A DNA stretch of 11,432 nt from JASFEQ01 sp050122535 (GCA_050122535.1 JASFIT010000106.1:1-11432); one strand, 5' to 3'. Shown: positions 1-7,868, counted from the first letter of the stretch. Notes: a model not told the origin generated them from the sequence alone. Numbers and translations are program-made.

Positions 1-1
1 A

Positions 2-70
2 CTTCTTAGAGAGAGGATGGCAAAGTTGAATGAGGCCTACTCTGAGATCAAAAAGGCGAGAAATTTCTAA
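2..70 (+). CDS. C-terminal end of an unidentified protein, possibly J-domain (partial, 5' end missing)
   Basis: Only the last 22 codons are inside the window, ending in TAA at 68-70. The residues include ERMAKLNEAYSEIKKARNF, which resembles the end of the last helix of a DnaJ-type J domain, where an (I/L)NEAYE-(I/L)(I/K)K pattern is common, as in DjlA-like proteins that carry the J domain at their C-terminus. This is a pattern resemblance over very few residues, so the family is a guess. It is transcribed toward rng and converges with it. The stop codon sits at the very edge of the palindromic element that begins at 71, so the element may have been inserted directly against, or have supplied, the stop. 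Confidence 0.45.
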   Translation, partial: LLRERMAKLNEAYSEIKKARNF

Positions 71-199
71 TGAGGCTGTCGGAAAACGCCCATCTGCTGC
101 GTTACCCTCATCCCTCGTCACTGCGGCGTACTTCCCGGTACGCCTCATTCCTCGGGATTTCGGAAGCCTTGCATCTGGACATTTTCCATCAGCCTCTTA
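71..199. repeat. Palindromic intergenic element, copy 1
   Basis: The outer arms (about 71-99 and 167-199) are imperfect inverted repeats: GAGGCTG, GGAAAA, CCA and TGC blocks of the left arm recur in order in the reverse complement of the right arm. The centre holds a perfect 7-bp hairpin, GGCGTAC (125-131), loop TTCCCG, GTACGCC (138-144). A near-identical 12-mer (CCTCATCCCTCG at 106, CCTCATTCCTCG at 143) flanks this hairpin as a direct repeat. Core blocks recur in copy 2 at 1981-2174. It encodes nothing plausible. It fills most of the convergent gap between the left-edge gene and rng and could form structure in both transcripts. It is likely a non-autonomous, MITE- or REP-like repeat; no transposase is present. 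Confidence 0.7.
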
Positions 200-315
200 C
201 AAGGCTGCAACGGCTGAATTGGAGTCATGGGACGCTGGCGTCATGGGTTAGGGAAGGGAATGTTCCGGGTCAGGCAAACGGGCAATGATCGATGTTCGAT
301 GATAAATGGTAAATT
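190..315. other. Remainder of the convergent spacer with small hairpins
   Basis: To the right of the palindromic element there is a 6-bp hairpin, CAGCCT (190-195) with AGGCTG (202-207), overlapping the element's edge. A 16-bp unit follows with TCATGGG at 225-231 and again at 241-247, around GACGC-TG-GCGTC. Near the rng stop is a short ATCGA-TGT-TCGAT palindrome at 288-300. None is followed by a convincing T-run on the minus strand, so I cannot name a terminator for rng. No coding potential is apparent. Confidence 0.4.
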
Positions 316-1857
316 TTAAATGCCGTCGGTGCTTACCTCATACTGCTCCAAGTGAAAATCTTCCTTTGATATTATGATGATAGGTCTGTCAATCCGCCTC
401 TCCATATCCATGATCGATTCCTGCTCTTCCTCTTTTAGGACCTGATCAATCTCTGGATTCACTCGCACGTAAACGTTACCCCCGTTTATAGAAGAAGCGG
501 CTTCCCTTTCTATGTCACGAAATATCTCACAACAAATGGTCTTTTTCGATTTGAGGGCCCCTCTGCCTTCACAGTAGATACAGGGTTCGCTCATGAGTCT
601 GCTCAAGTTTTCGCGTGTTCTTTTCCTGGTCATTTCGATGAGCCCCAATTCAGACATGCGAAGGATATGGGTCTTGGCCTTGTCTTTGCTCAGGGCCTCT
701 TTCAATGCCATGAAGACCCGATCCCGGTTGGCCTTTTTTTCCATGTCGATGAAATCAATAACGATCAGACCACCTATGTTTCTCAGACGAAGTTGGTAAG
801 CAATCTCTTTCACCGCCTCAATATTGGTTTTCAGGATGGTCTCCTCCAAGTTCCTTTTCCCCACATAACTTCCCGTGTTCACATCTATGGCTGTCAAGGC
901 CTCGGTCAGTTCGATGACTATATATCCTCCTGATTTAAGCCATATCTTCTTCTCCAAGGCCCGGGAAATCTCCATTTCTATGCCGTACGTATCAAAAATA
1001 GGATCTATGCCATCGTAGAGTTCAACGGAATATTTCAGTCTGGGTGCGAATGTTTCAATGAACTCCATAATGTTTTGGTATTCTTCCCCAGAGTCAATAA
1101 TCAGCCGATCCACTTCACGGGTGAATAGGTCACGCACCGATCTCAGTGAGATATTTAAATCCTTATACAGGAGACCAGGGCTTGGTTGTCTCCCCATCCT
1201 TTCTTGGATATTGGCCCACAATTTCACAAGGAAATCCATCTCGGATTTGAGTTTATTGCTGTCTGCCCCCTCACTGACAGTCCTTACAATAAACCCAAGG
1301 TCATAGGGTCTGATATCTTGGACAATAGTCCTGAGTCTTTCCCTTTCTTCGGGATCTTCTATGCGTCTGGAAATTCCAATATGGTCAACAGTAGGCATGA
1401 GTACCAGATGTCTTCCAGGCAGAGAGATATGGGAGGTTAGGCGCGCCCCCTTTGTTCCAATGGGTTCTTTTGATACCTGCACCATAATATCCTGCCCCTC
1501 GTGAAGAAGATCCTCTATATTGAAAGAGATTCCTAGTAAGGGATCAGGCCTCATCTCTTCAAGTTCGTGATGTAAGGAATCTTCATCGTTCACGCTGTTC
1601 TGGAGCATCATCTGCTCCAGGCCCATGAAGTCATTATGGACGTCTGAAACATAGAGGAAAGCGGTTCGGTCAAGTCCGATGTCAACGAATGCTGCCTGCA
1701 TCCCTGGGAGGACCCTGACCACTCTCCCGGCGTAGATATCCCCCATCAGCTCTTGACCTGTTTTTCGCTCAATATGGAGCTCAATGACTTGGCCGTTCTC
1801 CACAAGCGCCACCCTGGTTTCATGGGGCCTCGTATTGATAATGAGTTCGTTAGCCAT
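316..1857 (-). CDS. rng: Ribonuclease G/E (RNase G type)
   Basis: A 513-residue endoribonuclease of the RNase E/G family, which cuts single-stranded, AU-rich RNA in rRNA maturation and mRNA decay. The protein starts MANELIIN as RNase G proteins do and aligns along its whole length with the E. coli RNase G pattern. The S1 RNA-binding domain spans about residues 38-150 and holds an acidic insertion (about 75-115) that is longer than in E. coli. The DNase I-like catalytic region keeps both metal-binding aspartates, D325 in AIDVNTG and D368 in IVIDFIDM. The zinc-link cysteines are C426 and C429 in CIYCEGRG. There is no long RNase E-type C-terminal scaffold, so RNase G is the better name. No clear Shine-Dalgarno precedes the ATG. 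It lies downstream of the radical SAM gene on the same strand, a common bacterial neighbourhood, but 375 bp away. Confidence 0.95.
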   Translation of the reverse strand: MANELIINTRPHETRVALVENGQVIELHIERKTGQELMGDIYAGRVVRVLPGMQAAFVDIGLDRTAFLYVSDVHNDFMGLEQMMLQNSVNDEDSLHHELEEMRPDPLLGISFNIEDLLHEGQDIMVQVSKEPIGTKGARLTSHISLPGRHLVLMPTVDHIGISRRIEDPEERERLRTIVQDIRPYDLGFIVRTVSEGADSNKLKSEMDFLVKLWANIQERMGRQPSPGLLYKDLNISLRSVRDLFTREVDRLIIDSGEEYQNIMEFIETFAPRLKYSVELYDGIDPIFDTYGIEMEISRALEKKIWLKSGGYIVIELTEALTAIDVNTGSYVGKRNLEETILKTNIEAVKEIAYQLRLRNIGGLIVIDFIDMEKKANRDRVFMALKEALSKDKAKTHILRMSELGLIEMTRKRTRENLSRLMSEPCIYCEGRGALKSKKTICCEIFRDIEREAASSINGGNVYVRVNPEIDQVLKEEEQESIMDMERRIDRPIIIISKEDFHLEQYEVSTDGI

Positions 1858-1863
1858 AAGAGC

Positions 1864-1890
1864 AGTGCCTAAAGTGTCTAAAGTGCCTAA
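1864..1890. repeat. Three tandem 9-bp repeats in the rng leader
   Basis: AGTGCCTAA, AGTGTCTAA and AGTGCCTAA follow each other without gaps, 7 bp upstream of the rng start. An inverted match, GCACTTTAG at 1954-1962, complements CTAAAGTGC within the repeats. The repeats would lie in the 5' untranslated part of the rng mRNA, so binding by a protein or pairing of the leader is possible. No known regulator site is recognised. Confidence 0.6.
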
Positions 1891-1936
1891 TGTGAGCGTA
1901 AAGCAGCTTCACTCTACGATTGTCTAACAACCCCCA

Positions 1937-1966
1937 ATTCTAAATCATTTTAAGCACTTTAGCCAA
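1937..1966 (-). promoter_or_regulatory. Possible sigma70 promoter for rng
   Basis: On the minus strand TTGGCT (1961-1966) and TAGAAT (1937-1942) are separated by 18 bp. They match the -35 and -10 consensus at 4 and 5 of 6 positions. This would start transcription near 1930 and give a leader of about 70 nt containing the tandem 9-mers. The match is modest and the stretch is AT-rich. Confidence 0.35.
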
Positions 1967-1980
1967 TTGAAATATTAACC

Positions 1981-2174
1981 CCTGATCCACCATCAAGGCA
2001 TCATCCCTGCTTTCGCAGGGACAGGTTCTGCTGCGTTGACTTCGATCGCTCCTCCCCCCGCCCCCCGCCTCCGCGGGTGCAAGCTTCGCGGGGGCAGGCT
2101 TGCGGCGTATTACTCCATACGCCTCAGTCGTCGCTCCTCGGCGCCTTACATCTAATGCCTTGCTGGTGATCAGG
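1981..2174. repeat. Palindromic intergenic element, copy 2, with GC-rich insert
   Basis: The outer arms form an inverted repeat of about 22 bp. The left arm (1981-2003) and the reverse complement of the right arm (2153-2174) both read CCTGAT, CACCA, CAAGGCAT, with one bulge and one mismatch between blocks. Inside are a perfect hairpin, CCCTGC-TTTC-GCAGGG (2005-2020), and a core hairpin, GGCGTAT (2104-2110) with ATACGCC (2117-2123). Core blocks match copy 1 at 71-199: TCTGCTGCGTT, TGCGGCGTA, TACGCCTCA and CCTT(A/G)CATCT. About 45 bp of GC-rich sequence (roughly 2053-2098) with its own complementary C- and G-rich arms is absent from copy 1. The element accounts for most of the 375-bp gap between the radical SAM gene and rng; the rest contains no gene. 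Confidence 0.7.
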
Positions 2175-2232
2175 AATGTTACATAACCTACTAAATTCAG
2201 TCTTAATACCCAAGTTAGACGGTGAATTTGGA

Positions 2233-4743
2233 TTAGCCAATGACCTGCTTGGTCTTCAAAATCCTTATTTTTGAGGCCTCATCCTCGCTTAGGTGAAATA
2301 TGCCTTTGATAATATCCACTGGCTTCAATTGGGGTCCAGAATTATGGGAGATCACCAGATCTAGGCCATTGGGCGGAATGAAGCCCATGGATTTGACCAT
2401 GGATCTGGCGTTGATTATCTGTTTTCTCCCTTTACGCATTTTCGCTATAGGGAAATATTTCGACTGCAAGAACCCTTTCAAATCCCTCTCTTCTATTTGC
2501 ACCCCGTTTAAGGTCACGCGGAAATGGCTTTCCTCTAAACCGGAACGCTTCTTCTGTTTGGTGATATCCTCCACATAAATAACCCTGATTCCCATGGGAA
2601 GTTGTTTGCCTATTTCTTCCCTTACTGAAGAAATGGGCATGGTTTCGTACAATTCAAAATCGACCGTTTCATGAATACTTTCCGTCCCGACTGGGAGAGC
2701 TGAAGCAAAAGAGACCTTGGGCAGGGGATGAAAACCTTTTGAGTAGATGAGATTCAGGCCTGCCCTTTTAAAGGCCCTGATAAAAAGACGGAGCAGTTCT
2801 AGATGACTGAGGTATCTGGCGCTCTCGGTCTTAGAAAAGGTAATTCTGTATTTTTTGGCCTCCCGAGGCCTGCGATTTGATACGCCCCTGTCCACCTTTG
2901 GGGGGGGTGCCCAATCTCTAAAGAGAATGGGATCGATCTTTTTGTGGTCACATACACCGCACTCAAGACATTTATCCCGACAATCGGGCGTGATCTTCCC
3001 TTCCAGAGCCTTTCTCCATTCCCTCTCAAGATAGGTCTTTTTGACCCCTGATTTGATATGATCCCAGGGTAGAATCTCTTCCGTAGATCTTGATCGGTAG
3101 AGGTAAAATTTAGGGTTCAGGCCTGATCTCCTGAAGGCCTCCTTCCATAAGTCCATACGAAAATGCTCTCCCCAAGCATCAAATCTGGCCCCCAATCGCC
3201 AGGCTTCTATGAGTGCCTCCGTCAATCTACGGTCACCGCGAGAGAAGATGCCCTCCAGCCAACTCAATTCTGGCTGGTTCCATTTTACGCGAACGCGCTT
3301 TCCCCTCAGGGCGTTGTGTATGAATTGTATGCGTCTCTGACTTTCCTCAAAGGGCAGTAGGGGTAACCAGACAAAAGGCGTATGGGATTTGGGAACAAAG
3401 GTGGCCAAACTCACGTTAAGTTTGGCCTTTTTCCCTTTGCCTTTTGCAAAGCGGGTTACTCCCTCTGCCAGGTGGATGATCGCCGCCAAGTCGTCCTGGA
3501 CCTCAGTGGGGAGACCGATCATAAAGTAGAGTTTGATCAAATTCCAGCCAGCCCCATAGACCTCCCGAGCCATGCTCAAAATGTCCGCGTTGGTCAACGG
3601 CTTGTTAATAACCTCCCTCAACCTGTCGCTACCCGCCTCCGGAGCCAGCGTAAAACCCGTTTTCCTGACCCTCTTAATCTGGTCGAACCATGTTGGATCC
3701 AAGCTGTCAACCCGAAGGGAGGGGAGGCTGATTGCGACTTTCTTGTCTGATTGTCGATCCATGAGTTCCTTAAGGAGTTGACCCATTGAGCAATAGTCTC
3801 CTGAGCTCAAGGAGAGCAACGAGAGTTCCTCAAAGCCGGTGAGTCTGAGCGCCTCTGTCACGTTCTTGATAACCAATTCGGGATTCCGCTCTCTCGTGGG
3901 ACGATATATCATGCCAGCCTGACAGAAACGACATCCCCTGGTGCAGCCACGAGAGATTTCTATGGCCAATCGATCGTGGACCAGTTCGGTGAAAGGGACG
4001 ACCTGACGGCATGGGAAGGCATACTGGCTCACATCGGGTACTATCGCTTTCTCCACTTTCCCGTAAGTCTCTTTCAACGGTTCAACGCAGCTGATGGTCC
4101 CATCAGTCTTATAGTGCGCCTTGAAGAAAGAAGGCACGTATACCCCCCTGATGCTTGACAGCTCTTGCAGGAGGTCTTTTTTGCTTGTTAAATGACTTCT
4201 TTTTGCTTCCCTGACCGTTTCACACATTTCCAAGGTTGCCTCTTCCCCGTCCCCGATCAGGATAGCATCGAACAAGGCTGCTACAGGTTCAGGGTTGAAG
4301 CATGCTGGCCCTCCCGCCACAATGAGGGGGAACATTTCGAGCCTATGCTCTGACAGGAAAGGAATCTTGGAGAGGTGGAGCATACTGAGGACATTGGTGA
4401 AGCAGAGCTCATGTTGGAGGCTGAAGCCCAATATGTCGAACTTTGAGAGGGGTTTACCAGATTCCAGCGAATACAGGGATAGATCCCTCTGCCTCAGGGC
4501 TTTTTCCAGATCTACCCACGGAGAAAAAACCCTCTCAGCGGCCAGCCAGTCGTAGCTATTTAAAATATGATAAAGGATCTTCAATCCAAGGTGAGACATG
4601 CCCACCTCATACACGTCGGGAAAGGCGAGTAGGATGGAGACCTCTGTGGTGGCTGGATCTTTCCGGACGGCATTGATCTCATTGCCCAAGTAACGACTTG
4701 GCCGTCTGATATGTGAAAACCATACCTGATCCAGTATGGACAT
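2233..4743 (-). CDS. B12-binding-like radical SAM protein fused to a DUF2344 domain (TIGR03960 + TIGR03936)
   Basis: An 836-residue two-part protein. Residues about 1-200 look like a B12-binding-type fold (LLAFPDVYEVGMSHLGLKILY and VAGGPACFNPEP segments). A radical SAM barrel follows, with the cluster motif C267-x3-C271-x2-C274 in SRGCTRGCRFCQAG. A second cysteine set, C588-x3-C592-x2-C595-x2-C598, could hold another iron-sulfur cluster or zinc. Residues about 630-836 match the DUF2344 pattern (SHLELLR, YSKGFHPLPKVSF). In many bacteria the two halves are separate adjacent genes; here they are one polypeptide. The reaction is unknown to me. Proximity to rng (often with rplU and rpmA in other genomes) suggests an RNA- or ribosome-related job, which is inference. 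The ATG has a good Shine-Dalgarno, AAGGG, 7 nt upstream. Confidence 0.9.
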   Translation of the reverse strand: MSILDQVWFSHIRRPSRYLGNEINAVRKDPATTEVSILLAFPDVYEVGMSHLGLKILYHILNSYDWLAAERVFSPWVDLEKALRQRDLSLYSLESGKPLSKFDILGFSLQHELCFTNVLSMLHLSKIPFLSEHRLEMFPLIVAGGPACFNPEPVAALFDAILIGDGEEATLEMCETVREAKRSHLTSKKDLLQELSSIRGVYVPSFFKAHYKTDGTISCVEPLKETYGKVEKAIVPDVSQYAFPCRQVVPFTELVHDRLAIEISRGCTRGCRFCQAGMIYRPTRERNPELVIKNVTEALRLTGFEELSLLSLSSGDYCSMGQLLKELMDRQSDKKVAISLPSLRVDSLDPTWFDQIKRVRKTGFTLAPEAGSDRLREVINKPLTNADILSMAREVYGAGWNLIKLYFMIGLPTEVQDDLAAIIHLAEGVTRFAKGKGKKAKLNVSLATFVPKSHTPFVWLPLLPFEESQRRIQFIHNALRGKRVRVKWNQPELSWLEGIFSRGDRRLTEALIEAWRLGARFDAWGEHFRMDLWKEAFRRSGLNPKFYLYRSRSTEEILPWDHIKSGVKKTYLEREWRKALEGKITPDCRDKCLECGVCDHKKIDPILFRDWAPPPKVDRGVSNRRPREAKKYRITFSKTESARYLSHLELLRLFIRAFKRAGLNLIYSKGFHPLPKVSFASALPVGTESIHETVDFELYETMPISSVREEIGKQLPMGIRVIYVEDITKQKKRSGLEESHFRVTLNGVQIEERDLKGFLQSKYFPIAKMRKGRKQIINARSMVKSMGFIPPNGLDLVISHNSGPQLKPVDIIKGIFHLSEDEASKIRILKTKQVIG

Positions 4744-4784
4744 GGGGCTACCCTTAAGAGACTGAATAAAATTTAGATATTAGC

Positions 4785-4815
4785 ATAACAGACGCAAAAA
4801 ACACAACGAGGTCAA
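4785..4815 (-). promoter_or_regulatory. Weak candidate promoter for the radical SAM gene
   Basis: On the minus strand TTGACC (4810-4815) is followed after 19 bp by TGTTAT (4785-4790). The -35 match is 5 of 6 and the -10 match 4 of 6, with a long spacer. It lies in the 191-bp gap after the kinase gene, about 40 bp from the start codon, so the radical SAM gene may have its own transcript. Confidence 0.3.
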
Positions 4816-4934
4816 GAAATAAACACCATCTGCAGAAGGGGCCCCATTGCACTGCATAGATAATGCTGAGCAGAGTAACCTGGGCACATTCTGAGTCTTG
4901 ATAGGGGGGAATGGTTAAGGAGATAAAGAAGCTA

Positions 4935-6647
4935 TCATGTAGAAAAAGAGGGAGAGGGATGGAGAAGAATGGTAATCTCGGCGCCTCCGTCAGGGTGGTT
5001 TTCCCCATGGACCTTACCTTTGAGCCCCTCCACGATTCGTTTCACCGTGGCGAGACCTAAGCCCGATCCCCCTTCCTTCGTGGTAAAGAAAGGGGTAAAA
5101 AGATGGGAAAGAGCCCTTGTACTGAATCCCTGGCCAGAATCCCTGACAGTGATTTTTACCATTTTCTTTCCTGGCTCAGAGGAATCGCGGTTCTCCACCA
5201 TGTCGGCACATACTCGGACAACACCCCCATCAGGCATGGCCTCGCTGGCATTTAGAAAGAGATTCCATAGGACCTGTTTTATCTGCTCTGGATCGGATTC
5301 CAGCTTGATATCCTGTCTAAAATCCGTTTCCACTCGCAGTTTATCCGTCCAGTTTCCGCTGTTCTTAAAGAGTTCGAGGGACTCGATGGTCAGCTGGCTG
5401 AGGTCAAACTCTTGTAAATCGAGGGGCCTGGGTCTTGCAAAAAGGAGAAAGTCGTTTACCAGGTGGTTCAACCTGGTTACCTCTCTTAACATGATGTCCA
5501 TGAGCCGACTGTTCACGTCATCTTTATCCAGACTTTCCTTGAGCATCTGAATAGAACCACTGATGGAAGCCATTGGATTCCTGATCTCGTGTGCTATTCC
5601 TGCCGCCAGTTCCCCGATAAGGGCAAGGCCTTCCACCTTTTTCATTTCCTCTTCTATCAACTTCACCTCAGTCATGTCCTGAAAGAAAAGGATTTGGCCT
5701 TTCTGGTCTCCGCCTGTAAGCTTAAGGGGCGAGACAGAGAATCGGAGAAATATTCTCTCTCCATCCTCTCTCAGATAGGGTAGATCAATGAATTGATGGG
5801 GTTTTTTGCTCAATCGATCAGGGCGAGCTTTCCCATCGCCCAAGTATTCGTCGAGAAGAGGGAGAATATCCGTCATCTTCCTGCCTATGACCTGGTTTGA
5901 ATTGATGGCAAAAATATCCTCAGCGGCTGGGTTGAAAAGGATAATTCTGTTTTGATCATCCAAAGTGATCAGGCCTGACATAATGCTTCTTATGATTCTC
6001 TCGTTAAGGGCCTCTAATTTGATAAGATCATCTTGCTTGGCTCTGAGTTCGACTCGGCTTTTTCGAACTTGCTCAGCGAGAAAACTGCTGAGAAATGCCA
6101 CAAGATAGAATGCAGCAACATTTACAACGATCATATAAAAGATAAAGAACCTTTTATCATCAGTAGGGTAATGGGCCAAGCGACTTCCAAAAGGCTCAAT
6201 CACATCAAAGTAGTGTAGATCCAACAACAGACCATAAAGAATACTGCTACTGGAGGCAACGATCATACCTCCCTTACGGTAAAGCATGATACTGGCATTG
6301 ATGATGGTCAGGATATAGAGGAAAGAAAATATGCTCTCTATGCCGCCGGTCGCATAGATGACGGCCGTTATAAGAAACGTGTCCATGAGGAGCTGAGAAT
6401 AGGCGAGTTTGGATAGATCTTTCTGATATTTCAGGAGGACAACGTAGATAAAAGTGAGGAAATAGATGGCAGCAATAAGGAGGTAATGAAAGGTTTGGAT
6501 ATCCCCAAAATAGGTCGCTGTCTCTTTTACCTGGAGAAAGACGGACGCACCCAGAAGAAAAGAGACGAAGAGTACCCTCAAAAACATCAGTTTTTGAAGG
6601 CGACCAGAGAGCTCTGATTGGGAAATTTTAGGGTCGGGATCGATCAT
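4935..6647 (-). CDS. pilS: PilS-like membrane sensor histidine kinase
   Basis: A 570-residue kinase of the NtrB/PilS type. The N-terminal third contains about six hydrophobic segments (roughly 21-41, 54-74, 84-100, 105-122, 127-147, 166-190) in a compact membrane sensor. A PAS domain (about 212-330) contains ITLDDQNRIILFNPAAEDIF. In the HisKA domain the phospho-acceptor is H353 in AHEIRNP. The ATP-binding domain has the N box with N462 and N466, DSGQGF (503-508), a PFFTTKEGG loop and GSGLGLA. All catalytic motifs look intact. The gene starts 12 nt after the pilC stop, so the two are very likely co-transcribed. Directly following PilC and having this architecture, it probably senses pilin or envelope state and phosphorylates a PilR-type sigma54 activator. 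No response regulator gene follows; the radical SAM gene comes next. The symbol rests on architecture and position. Confidence 0.82.
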   Translation of the reverse strand: MIDPDPKISQSELSGRLQKLMFLRVLFVSFLLGASVFLQVKETATYFGDIQTFHYLLIAAIYFLTFIYVVLLKYQKDLSKLAYSQLLMDTFLITAVIYATGGIESIFSFLYILTIINASIMLYRKGGMIVASSSSILYGLLLDLHYFDVIEPFGSRLAHYPTDDKRFFIFYMIVVNVAAFYLVAFLSSFLAEQVRKSRVELRAKQDDLIKLEALNERIIRSIMSGLITLDDQNRIILFNPAAEDIFAINSNQVIGRKMTDILPLLDEYLGDGKARPDRLSKKPHQFIDLPYLREDGERIFLRFSVSPLKLTGGDQKGQILFFQDMTEVKLIEEEMKKVEGLALIGELAAGIAHEIRNPMASISGSIQMLKESLDKDDVNSRLMDIMLREVTRLNHLVNDFLLFARPRPLDLQEFDLSQLTIESLELFKNSGNWTDKLRVETDFRQDIKLESDPEQIKQVLWNLFLNASEAMPDGGVVRVCADMVENRDSSEPGKKMVKITVRDSGQGFSTRALSHLFTPFFTTKEGGSGLGLATVKRIVEGLKGKVHGENHPDGGAEITILLHPSPSFST

Positions 6648-6659
6648 GCTGACAAAAGG

Positions 6660-7868
6660 TTATCCCATAGCTGCGGCCATCTGGAAGATGGGCAGGTACA
6701 TGGCTATAACCAATCCGCCTATAGACCCACCGAGGAACAGCATAAGTAGGGGCTCTAGCATGGAAGTCAATGCCTCTACTGCAGCATCCACTTCATCGTC
6801 ATAAAAGTCGGCTATTTTCCCAAGCATCGTATCAAGGGCACCTGTGGCCTCCCCCACGGAGATCATCTGTACCACCATGCCAGGGAAAATATCCGTTTCC
6901 GATAGGGGCTCTGCGATAGTCTGGCCTTCCGCAATGCTGCCCCTCACCTCGTAGATAATCTCCTCAAGAATGACATTACCCGATGTTTTTGCAACAATTT
7001 CAAGGGAATCCAATATGGGCACACCACTCTGGATCATTGTGCCGAGAGTTCGTGTGAATCTTGCAACAGCCACTTTCCTGAGCAGTTCCCCAAATATGGG
7101 CACCTTCAAAAGAAGGCTGTCTGTAGACTTTCTTCCCTGCTTGGAATTCCTGTATTGCTTAAGGGCGACAATTATGATGGCCAAACCGATGATTATGAAA
7201 TGAAAGTTCCCTTTTATAAACCGACTCATATTAACGACCAACTGGGTGGGCGCGGGGAGGGCCGCTCCAAAACCTTTAAACATGTCTTCGAAAACAGGTA
7301 TGACAAAAATGAGGATGACGGCGATAACTATGATCGCAATGGCCACAACCACAAGAGGATAGGTCATAGCCCCTTTTATACGCTTTTTTAGCTTTTCCGC
7401 CTTTTCAATGTAATCTGCAAGACGCCTCAGGATGGTGTCTAAAATACCTCCCACTTCACCGGCAGCGACCAGGTTCACAAAGAGTTCATCAAAGACCTTG
7501 GGGTGTTTTCCCATGGCCTCCGCCAGGGTAGAACCCCCTTCCACGTCTTTGGTTACTTCCTTCAGAATCGTCTTAAAGGTTTTGTTCTCCGATTGCTCTG
7601 CCAAAATGGTGAGGCCCTGGACCAGCGGGAGCCCAGCATCAATCATGGTTGAAAACTGTCTTGTAAAGACGACTATGTCCTTACTACCGATCCTAGGCTG
7701 CAACCAGGATACATTTTCAAAGATATCCTTCGGTTTTGGTTTTATTTTCTTGACCGTAAGGTTTCGTCTTTTCAGTTGACTAAGGGCTATTCTTTCATCA
7801 GCAGCTTCCAGCTCCCCTTTCAGCTTCCTGCCCTTTTTGGTTTCCGCGACCCATGTGTAAACCGGCAT
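6660..7868 (-). CDS. pilC: Type IV pilus inner-membrane assembly protein PilC
   Basis: A 402-residue polytopic membrane protein of the type II secretion F / PilC family. It is the platform that couples the PilB and PilT ATPases to pilin polymerisation and retraction. It starts MPVYTWVAETKKGRKLKGE, typical of PilC. It has the two repeated T2SF domains: one opens at FTRQFSTMIDAGLPL (about 68-82), the second at FTRTLGTMIQSGVPI in the second half. Hydrophobic segments lie near VVVAIAIIVIAVILIFVIPVF, FHFIIIGLAIIIVAL and MLFLGGSIGGLVIAMYLPIF. Length is normal for PilC rather than shortened. The ATG has a strong Shine-Dalgarno, GGAGG, 7 nt upstream (7876-7880), and a good promoter 50 bp further up. 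It heads a transcription unit with the PilS-like kinase; pilB and pilT are not adjacent. A type II secretion GspF is less likely, given the start and the kinase partner. Confidence 0.92.
   Translation of the reverse strand: MPVYTWVAETKKGRKLKGELEAADERIALSQLKRRNLTVKKIKPKPKDIFENVSWLQPRIGSKDIVVFTRQFSTMIDAGLPLVQGLTILAEQSENKTFKTILKEVTKDVEGGSTLAEAMGKHPKVFDELFVNLVAAGEVGGILDTILRRLADYIEKAEKLKKRIKGAMTYPLVVVAIAIIVIAVILIFVIPVFEDMFKGFGAALPAPTQLVVNMSRFIKGNFHFIIIGLAIIIVALKQYRNSKQGRKSTDSLLLKVPIFGELLRKVAVARFTRTLGTMIQSGVPILDSLEIVAKTSGNVILEEIIYEVRGSIAEGQTIAEPLSETDIFPGMVVQMISVGEATGALDTMLGKIADFYDDEVDAAVEALTSMLEPLLMLFLGGSIGGLVIAMYLPIFQMAAAMG

Noticed and set aside
30..288. Two plus-strand frames of about 72 residues in the left spacer
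   Set aside because: They read through the palindromic element in two overlapping frames, and their sequence is explained by the repeat.
2193..2229. Terminator after the radical SAM gene from AAATTCA (2193-2199) and TGAATTT (2223-2229)
   Set aside because: The stem is only 7 bp, AT-rich, with a 23-nt loop and no T-run.
4754..5008. An 84-residue minus-strand frame overlapping the end of the kinase gene and the gap before the radical SAM gene
   Set aside because: It overlaps the intact kinase C-terminus in another frame, has no recognisable domain or receiver motif, and its start is inside the kinase. It is not a pilR remnant.
4969..5550. A 193-residue plus-strand frame opposite the kinase catalytic region
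   Set aside because: It is antisense to the conserved kinase motifs, with serine-rich, low-meaning sequence typical of a shadow frame.
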